Notes under the pieces: generated by a model
What the model was told of the DNA's origin: nothing
What the model saw: the letters and a program-made list of their open reading frames with translations, nothing else
Database searches by the model: none
Program-made: the position numbers and the translations under genes
In this document: positions 1-10,739 of the stretch, piece by piece
How positions within the stretch are numbered: the stretch's first letter is position 1
Layout: the number at the start of each line of letters is the position of its first letter
Source of the DNA: Miscanthus floridulus
Taxonomy: Eukaryota; Streptophyta; Magnoliopsida; Poales; Poaceae
Assembly (NCBI RefSeq): GCF_019320115.1
Contig: NC_089586.1
Span: 1,771,388 to 1,835,387 of the forward strand
DNA length: 64,000 nt
Reading direction: 5' to 3'

Positions 1-1847
1 CCTTTGGAAAATGATTGTGAAAATACTAACACACATAAACATGGTGGTGTACACTTGTGATGTTAGCACATTTACAAAGGAGATAAAGTTGAAGTTGATG
101 TGGATTTACTCAGTGATGAAACAGAGGCGAGAAGGGTTCAAAACTTCACCGGTGGAGTGTCCGCCCATAGAGTGTGGACAGTCCAACGATGCCACCGGTG
201 CCCTATACAGAAAAGACAGGGTTTCATAGAGTGCACCGGACATTGGTCATGCAGTGATCGGACGCTGGGGTCTTGCATTCGATCAATGGCGGCAGAGAGC
301 GTGCAGGTGTCGATCTTTGACTGGACGCTGGCGTTAAAAGTGACCGAACGCTGGCAGGGCACATCCGGTCAGGCTGACGTACAGTGACATAGGCAATGCT
401 GGAGTTTGGCACATGGGCATAGAACTAATCAGACGCTGGTCTACGTCTGGTCATGGTGGACCAGACACATCCGGTCGCAAAACAGAGGCTCAGGGAGCTC
501 TCTGGAAATGACCAAACTCAGGCATAGCAGCGTCCGATCATTCACCGTGCTACGTCCAGTCATAACTTGACTGTTGGTGTGAGATAGCCGACCATTGAGA
601 TCCAGTGACTGAGGTTGAACAGAGGTGACACGTGGCATGCATCCATTGACCAAACACTGGCATGGTGCGTCCGGTCGATCTGACTGGAGCATCCGGTCAC
701 CCCATGTTGTGCCCAGTGAAGGGGTACAATGGCTCTATTTTTGTGGGGGCTATAAATAGAAGGGATCTCAGCCTTGGGCTGGTAGCTGAGCACACCAGAG
801 CCTTGGTGGCTTATGTGGTGGTGCTTGGGAGCCCTCTAACTCACTCTAGCTTGATAGTGTTCATCCGATTGAGTGAGTGAGCGATTCTAGTGTGATTGCA
901 TCATGAGGTTGCATCATGAGGTTGCATCGAGTGGCACTAGGTAATCGAGTTACAAGCCAGTGGTGCTTGTTACTCTTGGAGGTTGCCACCTCCTAGACGG
1001 CTTGGTGGTGGTCTCCGTCGAAGCCCGCAAGAAGCTTGTGCGGTGCTCCAGAGAAGAGCTTTGTGAGGGGCATTGTGCTCGCCCTGTGGAAGCCGTGAAG
1101 AGCAACTCTAGTAAAGAGCGTGTCATTGAGCTACCCTCACTTTTGGAGTAGGTTCTTGCGGTGCCTGACGTGCGGGCTTGGCGGGTGATGCCAATTAGCT
1201 GCCGAACCACCAAGTGAGCGGTTGACATAACGGGGACGTAGCGTGTTGGCAAGCATGTGAACCTGAGGAAAAAATCACCATGTCAACCTTATTCTTCCTG
1301 TTGGTTTGCAATCCCCTTACACAAGCCTGTGGTTACTTTCATATACACTATGCTTGTGTAGTTGCTCTTATAATTAGTTAGCTTGTGTAGCCCACTAGTT
1401 ACCTTCTTGCTTGTGTAGCATAGAAGTAGCTCCCTTGCATGGCTAATTTGGTTTGTGTAACCTTGTTAGTCACATTGCTTAGTTTGTGTAGCTAAGTATT
1501 TGTGCTCTCTAATTTGGTATTGGTTGCCTTGTTATTGAGCATTGCTAGTGAGCTTAGTTGGCTTTGTGCTTTTGCTTACTAGAATGTGTAGGAGCTCCCT
1601 CACTACTTGAAGTACTAGTGGCATAGGTTTGTGAGACCTTGCTCCTAGAATTGGATAGGTGAGCCTAGCTAGCCTGACACCTTTGTTGTTTAATTAGGAT
1701 CTTTGCAAGGTGCTAGAGAACATAGATAGAGGGGTGTAGTCTTGGCTAGACCGATAGTTTTAATTATGCACTTGTTTTGGTTAGCCGGCGTGATTAAGTT
1801 TTAGAAATGACTATTCACCCCCCTCTAGTCGCCATCTCGACCTTACA
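1..1847 (+). mobile_element. Ty1/copia LTR (SIRE/Opie-like), solo or 3' LTR
   Basis: This stretch has no credible coding frame. It reads as a long copia-type LTR in plus orientation: an early part rich in 'tccggtc'-type motifs, a TATA-like 'tataaata' near 750, and a right end at 1811-1847 with the run 'cacccccctctagtcg' followed by a terminal CA. That end is familiar from long LTRs of grass SIRE-type copia elements. No primer-binding site follows 1847, so it is a solo LTR or the 3' LTR of an element lying to the left. The left LTR edge may be at position 61 (TGTTAG) or outside the window; I cannot decide. The subfamily name is from memory and less sure than the LTR call. Confidence 0.6.
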
Positions 1848-2009
1848 CACGGGCGCCACCATGGGTGGTGCATGACTAGCCAATGAGGCAGTAACCAATG
1901 GCCCCTGCCTCGCCTAAATGGCGATGCTCTTCTTGGGCACTAGCGCCAAAGAAGTGCCCCATTTGACCCATCACCCGATGCTGCAAGAAAAGAAAAGGCA
2001 TAAGCCACA

Positions 2010-3792
2010 CTAAAAATAGAGAAAATAGAGGAGTTGAAGACTTACATGGGTGCTGTTGGACGTTGGATACGTTTGGGGGATGAACCCCCAAGTCCCTGCT
2101 CCACCTCCTTGGTACAGGGCCATTTTGAGCCCACCCCCTGCTCCCGGGCCGAGGGGCTCGCCTCCCTTGCATCCGGTGGCACAACGGTGGAGCCACTCCC
2201 CTCCCTCGGCACCTCGTGCATGGCGGTGGAACCGTCTACCCCCACCGGCTCTTGGGGCATGGCGACGGATCCACCCACCCCCGCTGGCTCTTGAGGCACA
2301 GCAGCAGGGCCGACCCCCTCTGCTGGCACCTCGGGCGCAGCAGCAGATCCGCCCGTCCCTAATGGCTCTAAGGCCAGGCCAACGGTTCGGCCCGACTCCT
2401 CCGGCCTCACGGCCGCACCTTCCCTTGCATGAAACGGAAAGGGTCCCTACATGGACGAGTGGGTACCTATCAGTGTATCCTCGCTCTCTAGGCCATCCCA
2501 CTCTGTGTTGGCAACTACCTCATCATCATCATCATCACTGTCGGTGTCCTCCCCACACTCCCACGCATGCAGCTTCTGCTGCTTCTTTTTCCTCTCATCC
2601 TCCTTCGCCTTCCGCTACTGCTCGGCCATGGCATGGTTGGCCACCGTCATGGCCATGTCCTTCAATAGCGGAGCCGAAAGATCCATAAGGACGAGTTTCT
2701 TTGGCTAGTCCTCCTATCTCAATATCAGCGTCAAGAGATCGAGAGTTCAATTTAAAAGGAGGCACGAGGAAAGAAAACTTACAAAGATAATGTACCCTGG
2801 TTCTAGCCACATTAGGGGATGCCATGGCACCGGATATACGAAATCAAGGATAGCACCGGCGTTGTCCCGTGGAGGCTCCATTGCCTCCTTAATGCGCTGC
2901 GCCACTTCGGAGGGGGAGAGGGCTCCCTCGGCGAGCGCTGTCCAGTCGAGTGACGCCTCGGGCACCATCATGTGTAGGGGAAGCGTGTGCCTCATCAATG
3001 ATGCCACCCTCCACGTGTGGTAGGTGCCGATGATCCCCGACCCCTTTACGCCCTCTCCTTTAGAATTTGGATGGCGGCGAGATGGTCCTGGATTTTCTTC
3101 TTGTCTTTCTCTAGGACACCCCACCTCCTCCATGATTCCGAGACCTCTTCGATGAGGCACCCAGTGAACTCTGGCAAGGGGGCAGTTGCATCGTTCTTGA
3201 TGTAGAACCAATGCGAATGCCACCCCTTGTTGGAGGTCGACAGACGCATCGGTGGATACTTGTTGACGTGGTTGTTGCAAAGCTAGATGCCGGCACATCC
3301 CATCGACATGTTCAGCTCTTGCTTCTTCTCCCGCTTCTTCAGGCGAGTGACGACGAAGAAGTACCACCATAGGTCAAAGTGGGGACTAATCCCCAGGAAC
3401 CCCTCACATAGGGCGACGAACGCCGCAATGTGCTGGATTCCATTGGGATTAAGGTGTTGTAGCTCCACCTTGTAGTAATGCAGCAACCCCCGAAGGAACT
3501 TGTGGGTGGGGGTGGCGAATCCCCACTCATGGAAGTGAGCGAAGGACACAACGTAGCCATTGGGCGGCAAAGACGCGTCCTCATCGCTGGGCAACCGCCA
3601 CTCCTCGGTGGCGGTTTGCGCGCAGAGAAGACCATGGTGGACGAGGCCCTCCAGGCATTGGAGGGTGATATCGGATCTGCACCATGGCTCCATTGAATGA
3701 TTAGGGTGGGTGGATGCGAACTTGACGGTGGCTGAGATACGGATGCGGGGAGCTTGGGCGATTGGCGACGGAGGTTGCAGATGCGAAGGCAA
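2010..3792 (-). pseudogene. Antisense gypsy ORF with 'putative gypsy type transposon' (Transposase_28-like) domain, broken
   Basis: Minus-strand frames from 3792 down to about 2010 encode a protein of the 'putative gypsy type transposon' family found in many grass Ty3/gypsy elements. The best part is 3283-3792 (169 residues), with the typical 'FLRGLLHYYKVELQHLNPNG' block followed by 'CEGFLGISPHFDLWWYFF'. The family's next blocks occur in other frames: 'KGWHSHWFYIKND' with 'PLPEFTG' near 3130-3230, and 'EVAQRIKEAMEPPRDNAGA' near 2850-2910. A proline/glycine-rich tail follows at 2010-2410. At least two frameshifts separate these blocks, so no single product is made. Its role in the element is unknown. 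The orientation is opposite to the flanking LTR. Confidence 0.65.
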
Positions 3793-4302
3793 TGAGGCAA
3801 AGTATGAAACCCTAGGGGCAAACCCTTTGGTTTTATAGGGGCGATGGATGCGAGGAAGGCAACGGTCTACCTAGACCTCCGTGCCCGCCACGATCCATCA
3901 CCACATCATGTCGCGGGATATACGCCCGCAATCCCTATCCTTTCCCTCTGAAGACACGTTAGATGTTTTGCCTCCCCTAACGGACCAGGACTCTTTGCCA
4001 GCAAAGAGGATATAGGTCAAAAAGCATTTTCTCCGACCTGCCTGGGCCTAGGAGTTTGAGGACTGGCCCATCAACGCTTTTGACGGTCGTCCCAAGGCAC
4101 CCTTACAACAAAGGATGGGCCCGTAAGCGGCCAAAACTCAGACGCACGAGCTTCACAGGAGTCTCGGTCTGCCATTGAGTCTCAGCCAAGCTAACCCTGG
4201 ATGGATCCCCACAAACAGGATACCAGGGACCCATTTAAGCTATCCGGCTAACAAACCATCAAATCTCACAGCCATACCCGCGAAAGGTCCAAATCACCCC
4301 CA

Positions 4303-4519
4303 GGCAATTCTATTCGAATCACTCGGGGGCTCGGGGGCTACACCCGATGGGTGCGCTCGCGCGCACCCTCTGGCAAGTCGAATCACCCCTAGGCGATTCC
4401 ATCCGAATCACCCAGGGGCTCGAGGGCTACACCCGTCGGGTGCGCTCGCACGCACCCTCTGGCAAGTCAAGTCACCCCCGGGCGATTCTATCCAAATCAC
4501 CCAGGGGCTCGGGGGCTAC
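4303..4519 (+). repeat. 89-bp tandem repeat containing the polypurine tract, about 2.5 copies
   Basis: The start 'ggcgattcyatcc' or a close variant recurs at 4303, 4392 and 4481, an exact spacing of 89 bp. Each unit contains 'ggggctcgrgggctac', and the last copy abuts the LTR start at 4520. Only that last copy is in position to prime plus-strand synthesis for this LTR. Confidence 0.85.
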
Positions 4520-6017
4520 TGTCGGGGACCAGATACTGGGGTACCCAAAGAGGAGGAGCTAATAACCATGGAACGTTGATGCTTTCGAACAAACAAAAGC
4601 ATGACTACACCTCTTGCCCAAACGACCGAGGGTTAACTCTATCTCGTCTAACCCCCAAAGATTGGCTCTGCCTCGCCTGACCCCTGAGGGCTGGCTCCAC
4701 CTTGCCCGATGTCCGAGGGCTGGCTCTACCTCGCTCGACATCCAAGGGCTGGCTCCGCTTCACCCGACGTCTGAGGGCAGACTTCGCCTCGCCCGATGTT
4801 CGAGGGATGACTCCGCCTCGCCCTACGTCTGAGGCCAGACTCCGCCTCGCCCGATGTCCGAGGGCTGGCTCTGCCTCGCCCGACATCCAAGGGATGGCTC
4901 TGCCTCGCCCGACGTCTGAGGGCAGACTTCATCTCACCCGACGTCCGAGGGATGACTCCACCTCGCTCGACGTGTGAGGGCAGACTACGCCTTGCCCAAC
5001 GTCTAGGGGCTGGCTCCGCCTCGCCCGACATCTGAGGGCTGGCTCCGCCTCGCCCGACATCTGAGGGCAGGCTCCGCCTTGCCCGATGTCTGAGGGCAGA
5101 CTCCGCCTCACCCGATGACTGTGCATTGCTCCTTCATAACTACGCAAGTAGATAAGGCGGGGCACTCAAGTCAACCGCAATACCGAGGACCATACCCTGC
5201 ACGCCTGCAGAAAAGTACCATCGGGATATGATAAGACGGACGCTTTAAGCCCTTCCAGGCATGTTAGAGCCCGAATAGTGTTGTGTGCGCCGACATTTGT
5301 CTTACAGTGTTATGGGTGCCGGCATTCGCCCTCGGGCACAGATCCTGACAGAAGCATACAACAACCACTACTGTCCAGGAGGAAACTCACATCATCTACA
5401 GTAACGGACGTGGGGTCATTGCGTCGTTTGCTCCTCGTAGGGCCGTGGTTCGGCACCCCGATCCGTCGTGATGTTCGTCGGGGCGGGATGGGACGTAACC
5501 ACTTGCCGACAAAGCCAAAGCACGGTCCTATCAGGATCGGCAGACACGCACTTGCATGGAGCTATTCCTGGCACCGTCTGTCGTGTCAGCGGTGCTCGCT
5601 CAGCGGAAAAGAAAGACCCGACATCCTTGAAGAACCTCCTTGGAATCTGGTTTCTCTTCTTTCTCTCATCTATAATCCCTGCTTCCCCTTGGTCTATAAA
5701 AAGAAAGGCATGGCACCCCACTAAGGGGACCGATTGATTCAACACACCACGCATCACATAACACACAGCTGAGCAGTAACAAAGCTCTTAGCGTCCGTTT
5801 AACCTTTCCAACAGAGACTTGGGACCTATTCCTCTCTCGCCCGTTTGTAACCCCTACTACGAACCTTTCAGTGCTAATAACACGACCGGCAGCCGTAAAC
5901 TGGACGTAGGGACATTTTGCTCAAACCAATATAAACCTTGTGTCTTTTAGCATACCATCCGGACCCAACGCGCAATAATACAAATTTACTCGTTGGTGTT
6001 TACTCGAAACACCGACA
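4520..6017 (+). mobile_element. Gypsy 3' LTR
   Basis: The LTR runs from TGTCGGGGACC at 4520 to ACACCGACA at 6017, about 1.5 kb, with the inverted ends TGTCGG/CCGACA typical of grass gypsy LTRs. It contains a 29-bp minisatellite near its 5' side and 'tctataaaaagaaa', a TATA-like box, near 5693. Downstream DNA (6018 on) is unrelated. The partner LTR is not in the window, so no target duplication can be checked. Confidence 0.75.
4622..5117. repeat. 29-bp minisatellite inside the LTR, about 17 degenerate copies
   Basis: Units follow the pattern 'tctgagggctggctccgcc' plus 'tcgcccgaca', with variation mostly at the 8-12th and last bases. The period of 29 bp is not a multiple of three, so the array is open in several frames on both strands and gives spurious 29-residue repeat peptides. 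I treat it as non-coding. Confidence 0.9.
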
Positions 6018-6874
6018 ATATGATTCTCTTGAAACTTATTAATATATGGTTCTCTAGAAACATGTTTACTATTAGCTAGCCGCTACAAAGAAATAGCGCC
6101 AACTGTGCATAGGAGGCTATAAGGTTGCTTGCCACAACTGAGCTGCTTCTTTTTTTTGTGCTGCATTTAAATTTTTCTTTGATAGAAACTGCTATATAAA
6201 TTATGGATTGATCCTGCTCTGCTCATCTACTTTTCAGCCAGCTTGTGCTTATGTCGACTTATTCTCCCTCACAAAAACACTATTAAATTAACCAAAATCA
6301 GCTGAAATACCACCAGCAGAACAGGGCCAGTTTTTACTGGACATTAATTGCTCTCTTTCTCTCTTGAAAACTACCTCTAAAAACTATGCATTCGGACTGC
6401 CCTTAATAGCTCTACTTGCCAAAATATTTTGCATGCGTGCCAAGACATAGGATTAGTTGGGTGCCAAGAGAGAAAAATTTCATGTACCGGATGACCCTGC
6501 GTGTGTGGAGAAAAAATAGCACACCTAGTTATTAGTGAGGGCATAGATCCTGCATGGCGCTGTGCGCGGAGAATAGCCCGTACGGGTTAGTAGAAAGAAA
6601 ATTTACATGTGCATACATAGCCCCGGCAGAACTTATTGCTGTTGTGGCTGATTTATAGGACTGATTTGTTGTGAAAGAAAAACATTATTCTCATAGCTGA
6701 AAAGTAGGGATGATTCTGAGCGAACAGGGCCGATCGTGGAGCCCGGTGATTTTCTTAACGATACCAGACGGAAAAACATTTCGGTAGTTATTTGGAGGTG
6801 GAACCGTAGTTATTCAGAGACGGAAATCAAGGGACTTTTCTAGGAACACGCAGTAATTAATCTGCTATTTGGTC
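6018..6874. other. Non-genic stretch, nothing recognised
   Basis: AT-rich sequence with no ORF of note, no splice-bounded frame and no clear element ends. Confidence 0.6.
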
Positions 6875-6877
6875 TTA

Positions 6878-7118
6878 CGCCTTGTTTAGATTGCAATTTT
6901 TTTTTGTAATCTGGACATTGTAGCACGTTTCGTTTGTATTTGACAAACTTTGTCCGATCATAGACTAACTAGGCTCAAAAGATTCGTCTCGTGATTTACA
7001 ACCAAACTGTGTAATTAGTTATTTTTTTACCTACATTTAATGCTCCATGCGTCCAAAAATTGATGTGATGGAGAGAGAGTGAAAAAACTTAGAATTTGGA
7101 GGTAATCTAAACAAGGCC
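6878..7118. mobile_element. Tourist-like MITE
   Basis: A 241-bp element with inverted ends 'cgccttgtttagatt' and 'aatctaaacaaggcc', flanked by TTA on both sides (6875-6877 and 7119-7121). The internal 'aggctcaaaagattcgtctcg' region is shared by several MITEs in this window. A TTA target duplication fits PIF/Harbinger (Tourist) MITEs. Confidence 0.8.
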
Positions 7119-7367
7119 TTAGCGTTTTTTGAGTTTGCGCCTACTTTCTTGAGACGGAAGAAGTATAATATATATAAAAAAATGCAACAAGCATGTAATT
7201 TTGTTAAAGTACTTTTTAAGACTTATATAGTTATCTTAGTGTCTTTATACGAAATGCTTTAAATGTTATTGATAGCCAAAGTTCTAAATGTTTGACCTTA
7301 ACCTTGTCGACAGTGACAAGAATTATGGATCAGGAGGGACGTACTAATATTTTTCTTCTTTTTGCAG

Positions 7368-8654
7368 CTTTTTGTCTGGAATCCTCATTCAGTAAAACCA
7401 GTACTGAAGAATAACGAGCACAGAGCAGTATTAAAGAAATTGCCTAGTCATCTCATCTCCATGGGCTTCTAGCATCTGGTGGAGGAACTACAGATGGATA
7501 AATACAATTTTGGAATACGGCCACAATATATACTTGAGCTGCGTGGATACTGGCAATCAGGTAGTTACGTTCATTCACAATGTATAATCTCCTGCCATGC
7601 TGCTTTATCTTTCTGCACAATATTACAAGTTGCAATCATTCATCAAAGAGTCCAGAAAGTTGAACAAAACAAGGGTGGATATGGCAATTTCTCACATAAG
7701 TATTCTGAAATTCTATTCCTGAAATAGAATGACTTCTACTTTCATACAACAGCCTGTTCGCTTGGTCGTATTTGGCTTATAAGCCATGCCTTATCAGCCA
7801 ACGAACAGTATTTTTCTCTCACACCAAACCAGCCAACAGTACTTTCAGCCATGGCTTATAAGCCAAACCAGGCAACAGTCTTTTGGATAATGCGAAATAT
7901 TTTCTCTTTTTGAATTGTGCAGGCTAAATCTTGTGGGCTTGAAACATTTGAACATTGGAATTGAGAATCAAATTGCCTTATCTTGCTAGCGGTGTATTAT
8001 GTTCTTGGTTTACATTAAGCACATGTTTGACCAAGTTTTTAAATGCGCTTGGTGTTATAGTGTTAGCCTAGTTTTTGGCCTAGGTGTGTTGGAACTGTGA
8101 CTCCACTGATACAAAATTATTATTCGAGGAAAAGTCTCTATTTGAGACATCTCTCGTTGTCAAACCAAGTTTTTTTGTTTGTTTGTATAGAATTGAGGAA
8201 AAACTAGTTTAAACATGTTATTTGTTCACATGTACTGAGGATGCTAAATGACTTTACAGGTTTGCAATCTTATCTGGTCAAAGAACATGAATGAGATTGT
8301 GCGCACTCATGGGGACTTAGAATCAGATTATTATTTGGCGATATCCAACAATGTCAATGGGTACACTGCAAGCTTCTTCAGAATTCAGTTATAAATTGTA
8401 CATAACTTTTCTATATTGATCGTGTTCCTCTTCTCTCTTTTTTTTGCAGGTTGCTACCTTGACAGGGCATAAAAATAGAGTACTGCATTTAACTATTTCT
8501 CCTGATGGACAGGTGAGCCCTGGTGACCTGTTTCTGTATTTCATTTGAGGCACCTAATATAATTTCTTCTCACTGTCTTTCCACTATCAATATCAACAGA
8601 CTAACTACTTGTTCTGGTGACGAAACACTACAGTTTTGGAATGTGTTCCCCCAG
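7368..8654 (+). pseudogene. FZR/CCS52 (fizzy-related APC/C activator) pseudogene, WD40 C-terminal part
   Basis: Four exon-like blocks with plant splice signals encode the C-terminal WD40 repeats of a fizzy-related/CCS52 activator, which recruits substrates to the APC/C. Block 7368-7560 gives 'LFVWNPHSVKPVLK' then, after frame slips, 'GLLASGGGTTD' and 'LSCVDTGNQ'. Block 8260-8360 gives 'VCNLIWSKNMNEIVRTHG' and, after another slip, 'NQIIIWRYPTMS'. Block 8450-8512 gives 'VATLTGHKNRVLHLTISPDG', and block 8600-8654 gives 'SGDETLQFWNVFP'. The frameshifts and the missing N-terminal half show it is dead. Retained introns mean it arose from DNA, not from an mRNA. It could be a CDC20-family relative other than FZR; the ISPDG and GDETLxFWNVFP wording favours FZR. 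Confidence 0.8.
7752..7881. mobile_element. hAT-like MITE inside the FZR pseudogene intron
   Basis: About 130 bp with 'cctgttcgcttggtcg' at the left and 'gccaaaccaggcaacag' at the right, an internal 'ttataagcca' palindrome and 'tttttctctcacaccaaacc'. This composition is typical of short grass MITEs with CCTGTTCG ends. Confidence 0.6.
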
Positions 8655-8730
8655 GTTCTACCCAGTTAAGTTAGTTAGCTCAAGAATATGATTTTGGAAC
8701 CATAAAACCATTCCTTACATAGTTTCCTAA

Positions 8731-8969
8731 GACTGTGTTTAGTTCGCGAATTTTGGGAATTTGGCTACTGTAGCACTTTCATTTTTATTTGACAATTAGT
8801 GTTCAATCATGGACTAATTAGGCTCAAAACGTTCGTCTCGCAATTTCCAACCAAACTATGCAATTAGTTTTTTTCGTCTACATTTAATGCTCCATGCACG
8901 TATCGCAAGATTCGATGTGATGGCTACTATACCACTTTTTGGAAAACTTTTTGAGAACTAAACAAGCCC
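8731..8969. mobile_element. Tourist-like MITE
   Basis: A 239-bp element from 'gactgtgtttagttc' to 'gaactaaacaagccc', flanked by TAA at 8728-8730 and 8970-8972. Internal sequence resembles the element at 6878-7118. Confidence 0.8.
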
Positions 8970-9000
8970 TAACTTTTGCTTGGTTTACCCTTGTCTTAGT

Positions 9001-9072
9001 GGTGGAACATCATTCTCCTTGTTGCTTGACGGTGCCACGGCCTGTCGAGCCAGCGGCTTGACAGCACCTTTC
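9001..9072 (-). pseudogene. Fragment of OSD1 exon 1, including the KEN-box region
   Basis: About 70 bp match the OSD1-like gene at 20846-20914 with one 3-bp insertion and about four substitutions, in the same (minus) orientation. The matching part includes 'attctccttgttgcttgacg', which in the gene encodes the SNKEN segment of the KEN box. No flanking OSD1 sequence or splice site is attached, so this is a captured or duplicated scrap. It lies 350 bp from the FZR pseudogene. Confidence 0.8.
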
Positions 9073-9428
9073 TACGCGGGGAGACAGGAGAGAGACAGCG
9101 CACGCGTTGAATCGAAAATGCTTTGGGCACGGCTCCGTCGCTCCTGCCTTACCGACGCTGCTCCGCCGGCCCGCGCCTCCGCCCGCCGCCTACCGCATCT
9201 GCCCGCGCCTTCGCCACGCCCTTGGAGGTGGAGGTGATCTCCTATTGCCGCTGGTCCCCAATCCCCGTGGGCCTAACGCGCGGCCGTAGATGTCGGGACC
9301 GGCGACAACCACGATGGAGTGGGTACACGGCCCCCTTCATCCTCCACGGTGACCCTCAGATGGTGAGTTGGTGACCATGATTTTGAGTACAGGATGCAGA
9401 CCGGCGAAGCTTGCATTTGTAAAATGTA
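9073..9428. other. GC-rich non-genic stretch
   Basis: GC-rich sequence (9100-9360) with short overlapping frames on the plus strand and no recognisable domain. It may be part of the same composite segment as the gene fragments to its left. I cannot name its origin. Confidence 0.4.
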
Positions 9429-9852
9429 CTCCCTCTGTCCAATAATATTTGGACGTCTATGGTTCAAAAAATTTCCCATAATATTTGCACACGTAGGTAC
9501 CAGAGGCATGCACTTTTAGGCTGTCAGATGAACCAGCCGGTGGGACCAGAGAAAAAACAATCGACTTGTGTCAAAGAAAAAAAAGAACCCGGACAACAAG
9601 TTTGGCATAGTACTACGGAGTACTCTGGACTCTGGAGGTTTCCAGGACCCTCATCCATCGTCAATGTGTGTAAAAAAAAGAAAAGAAATAGTAGACGATG
9701 CTTATCATACTCTAGAACTTTCTTCCGCCTCCACACAGCACCACCGTACCTCTGCACCTGGCTCACATCTATAGGGGTATTTTGGTAATTTTCGATCTAT
9801 CTTGGTTACCGTGCTAGATCCTAGAAGTACAAATAATTTTGGATGGAGGGAG
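9429..9852. mobile_element. Stowaway-like element, 424 bp
   Basis: Inverted ends 'ctccctctgtccaataatat' and 'ttggatggagggag' flanked by TA (9427-9428 and 9853-9854). The TA duplication and CTCCCTC end are Stowaway/Mariner hallmarks; the length is large for a MITE. Confidence 0.65.
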
Positions 9853-10165
9853 TATGCCTCTATTAATGGTGGTTTGAGGTGAGGATGGGTACGATGGCAA
9901 CAGTGGGTTCCTGGCGCAGGTGGTTGGATGTTGCAGAAGGGTGCGGCAGCGGTGTTTCATGGCTCCTGCTCTTTGTGCGCTGCAACATGGCGTGCTCACA
10001 GGCAAGTGCTTCGATGATGCCTGCTGCCCCATGGAGCACGGTGCTCAACCTGCTACAGTGCAGGTAGAAATGGACTAATGTTTTGAATCCAGCCTATGCG
10101 GACTATGTGTACTATTGCTATGCCAATCTGTATTTTGTGAATCCAGTTCTTGGTGAGCTCATTTA
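9853..10165. other. Non-genic stretch
   Basis: No supported gene. Ends at the ATTTA target site of the copia insertion; the sequence continues at 16068. Confidence 0.5.
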
Positions 10166-10739
10166 TGTTAGGATCGTGGTGTACCTTTCTGTGTAACCGT
10201 AGATTCGGGTAAGGCTCCTTGCCGTAGCGTAGTTGGGCCGCAGCAACGTAGACGCCAAGTTCGCCCTAGATGCCGCCTCGCGGACGCCGGTGCTCGGCAC
10301 GGTGGTGATGAGGCGATCCAGTGGACCGGTGGAGACCCTGCAGAGGCGACGGCGGTGTGGTGGGGCATCCCGTCGCTGGCAGCACACTGTAGATCGGATT
10401 AGGGTTTCTATCGATGGGATCATTGCGGCTCAGACCAACCTCGTGACTCAAGCCATGATCCCCACCTATCTTTATATGTGCTGTGCGACAGGGGCCCACC
10501 AACCTATTAAGGTTGGGCGCCCCCGATCAGGGCGCAGAGGCAAGGGCCCAATAGGCCGTTGGACCTATTGGTGGAGATCAACTAACATTCCCCCTTGATC
10601 TCATTTCATCTTTCAATTTCATATCATTACTTTTGTTCATTCCATTACAAATTAACGCATAGAGCATGTCTCATCGTCATGGTCCATTGCCGATAGATTT
10701 AACAGCTACAACACACTACTCTGTTCTGAAATAGATACT

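Larger units (their letters stand above)
1848..6017 (+). mobile_element. 3' part of a Ty3/gypsy element (Grande/RIRE2-like)
   Basis: The segment carries, in order, a minus-strand ORF region (2010-3792), a purine-rich repeat block (4303-4519) and an LTR (4520-6017) starting TGTCGG and ending CCGACA. The LTR directly follows a purine-rich 'gggctcgggggctac', the expected position of the polypurine tract, so the element runs in plus orientation while its extra ORF is antisense. Antisense ORFs between pol and the 3' LTR are known from Grande-type elements of grasses. Gag, protease, RT and integrase are absent, so the element is 5'-truncated at or near the copia LTR. Confidence 0.65.

Noticed and set aside
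2050..2688. 212-residue proline-rich plus-strand ORF
   Set aside because: Mirror frame of the antisense gypsy ORF's low-complexity tail; no homology recognised.
4605..5165. Long overlapping ORFs with 29-residue repeats on both strands
   Set aside because: They follow from a 29-bp minisatellite whose period is not a multiple of three; no domain or codon bias supports coding.
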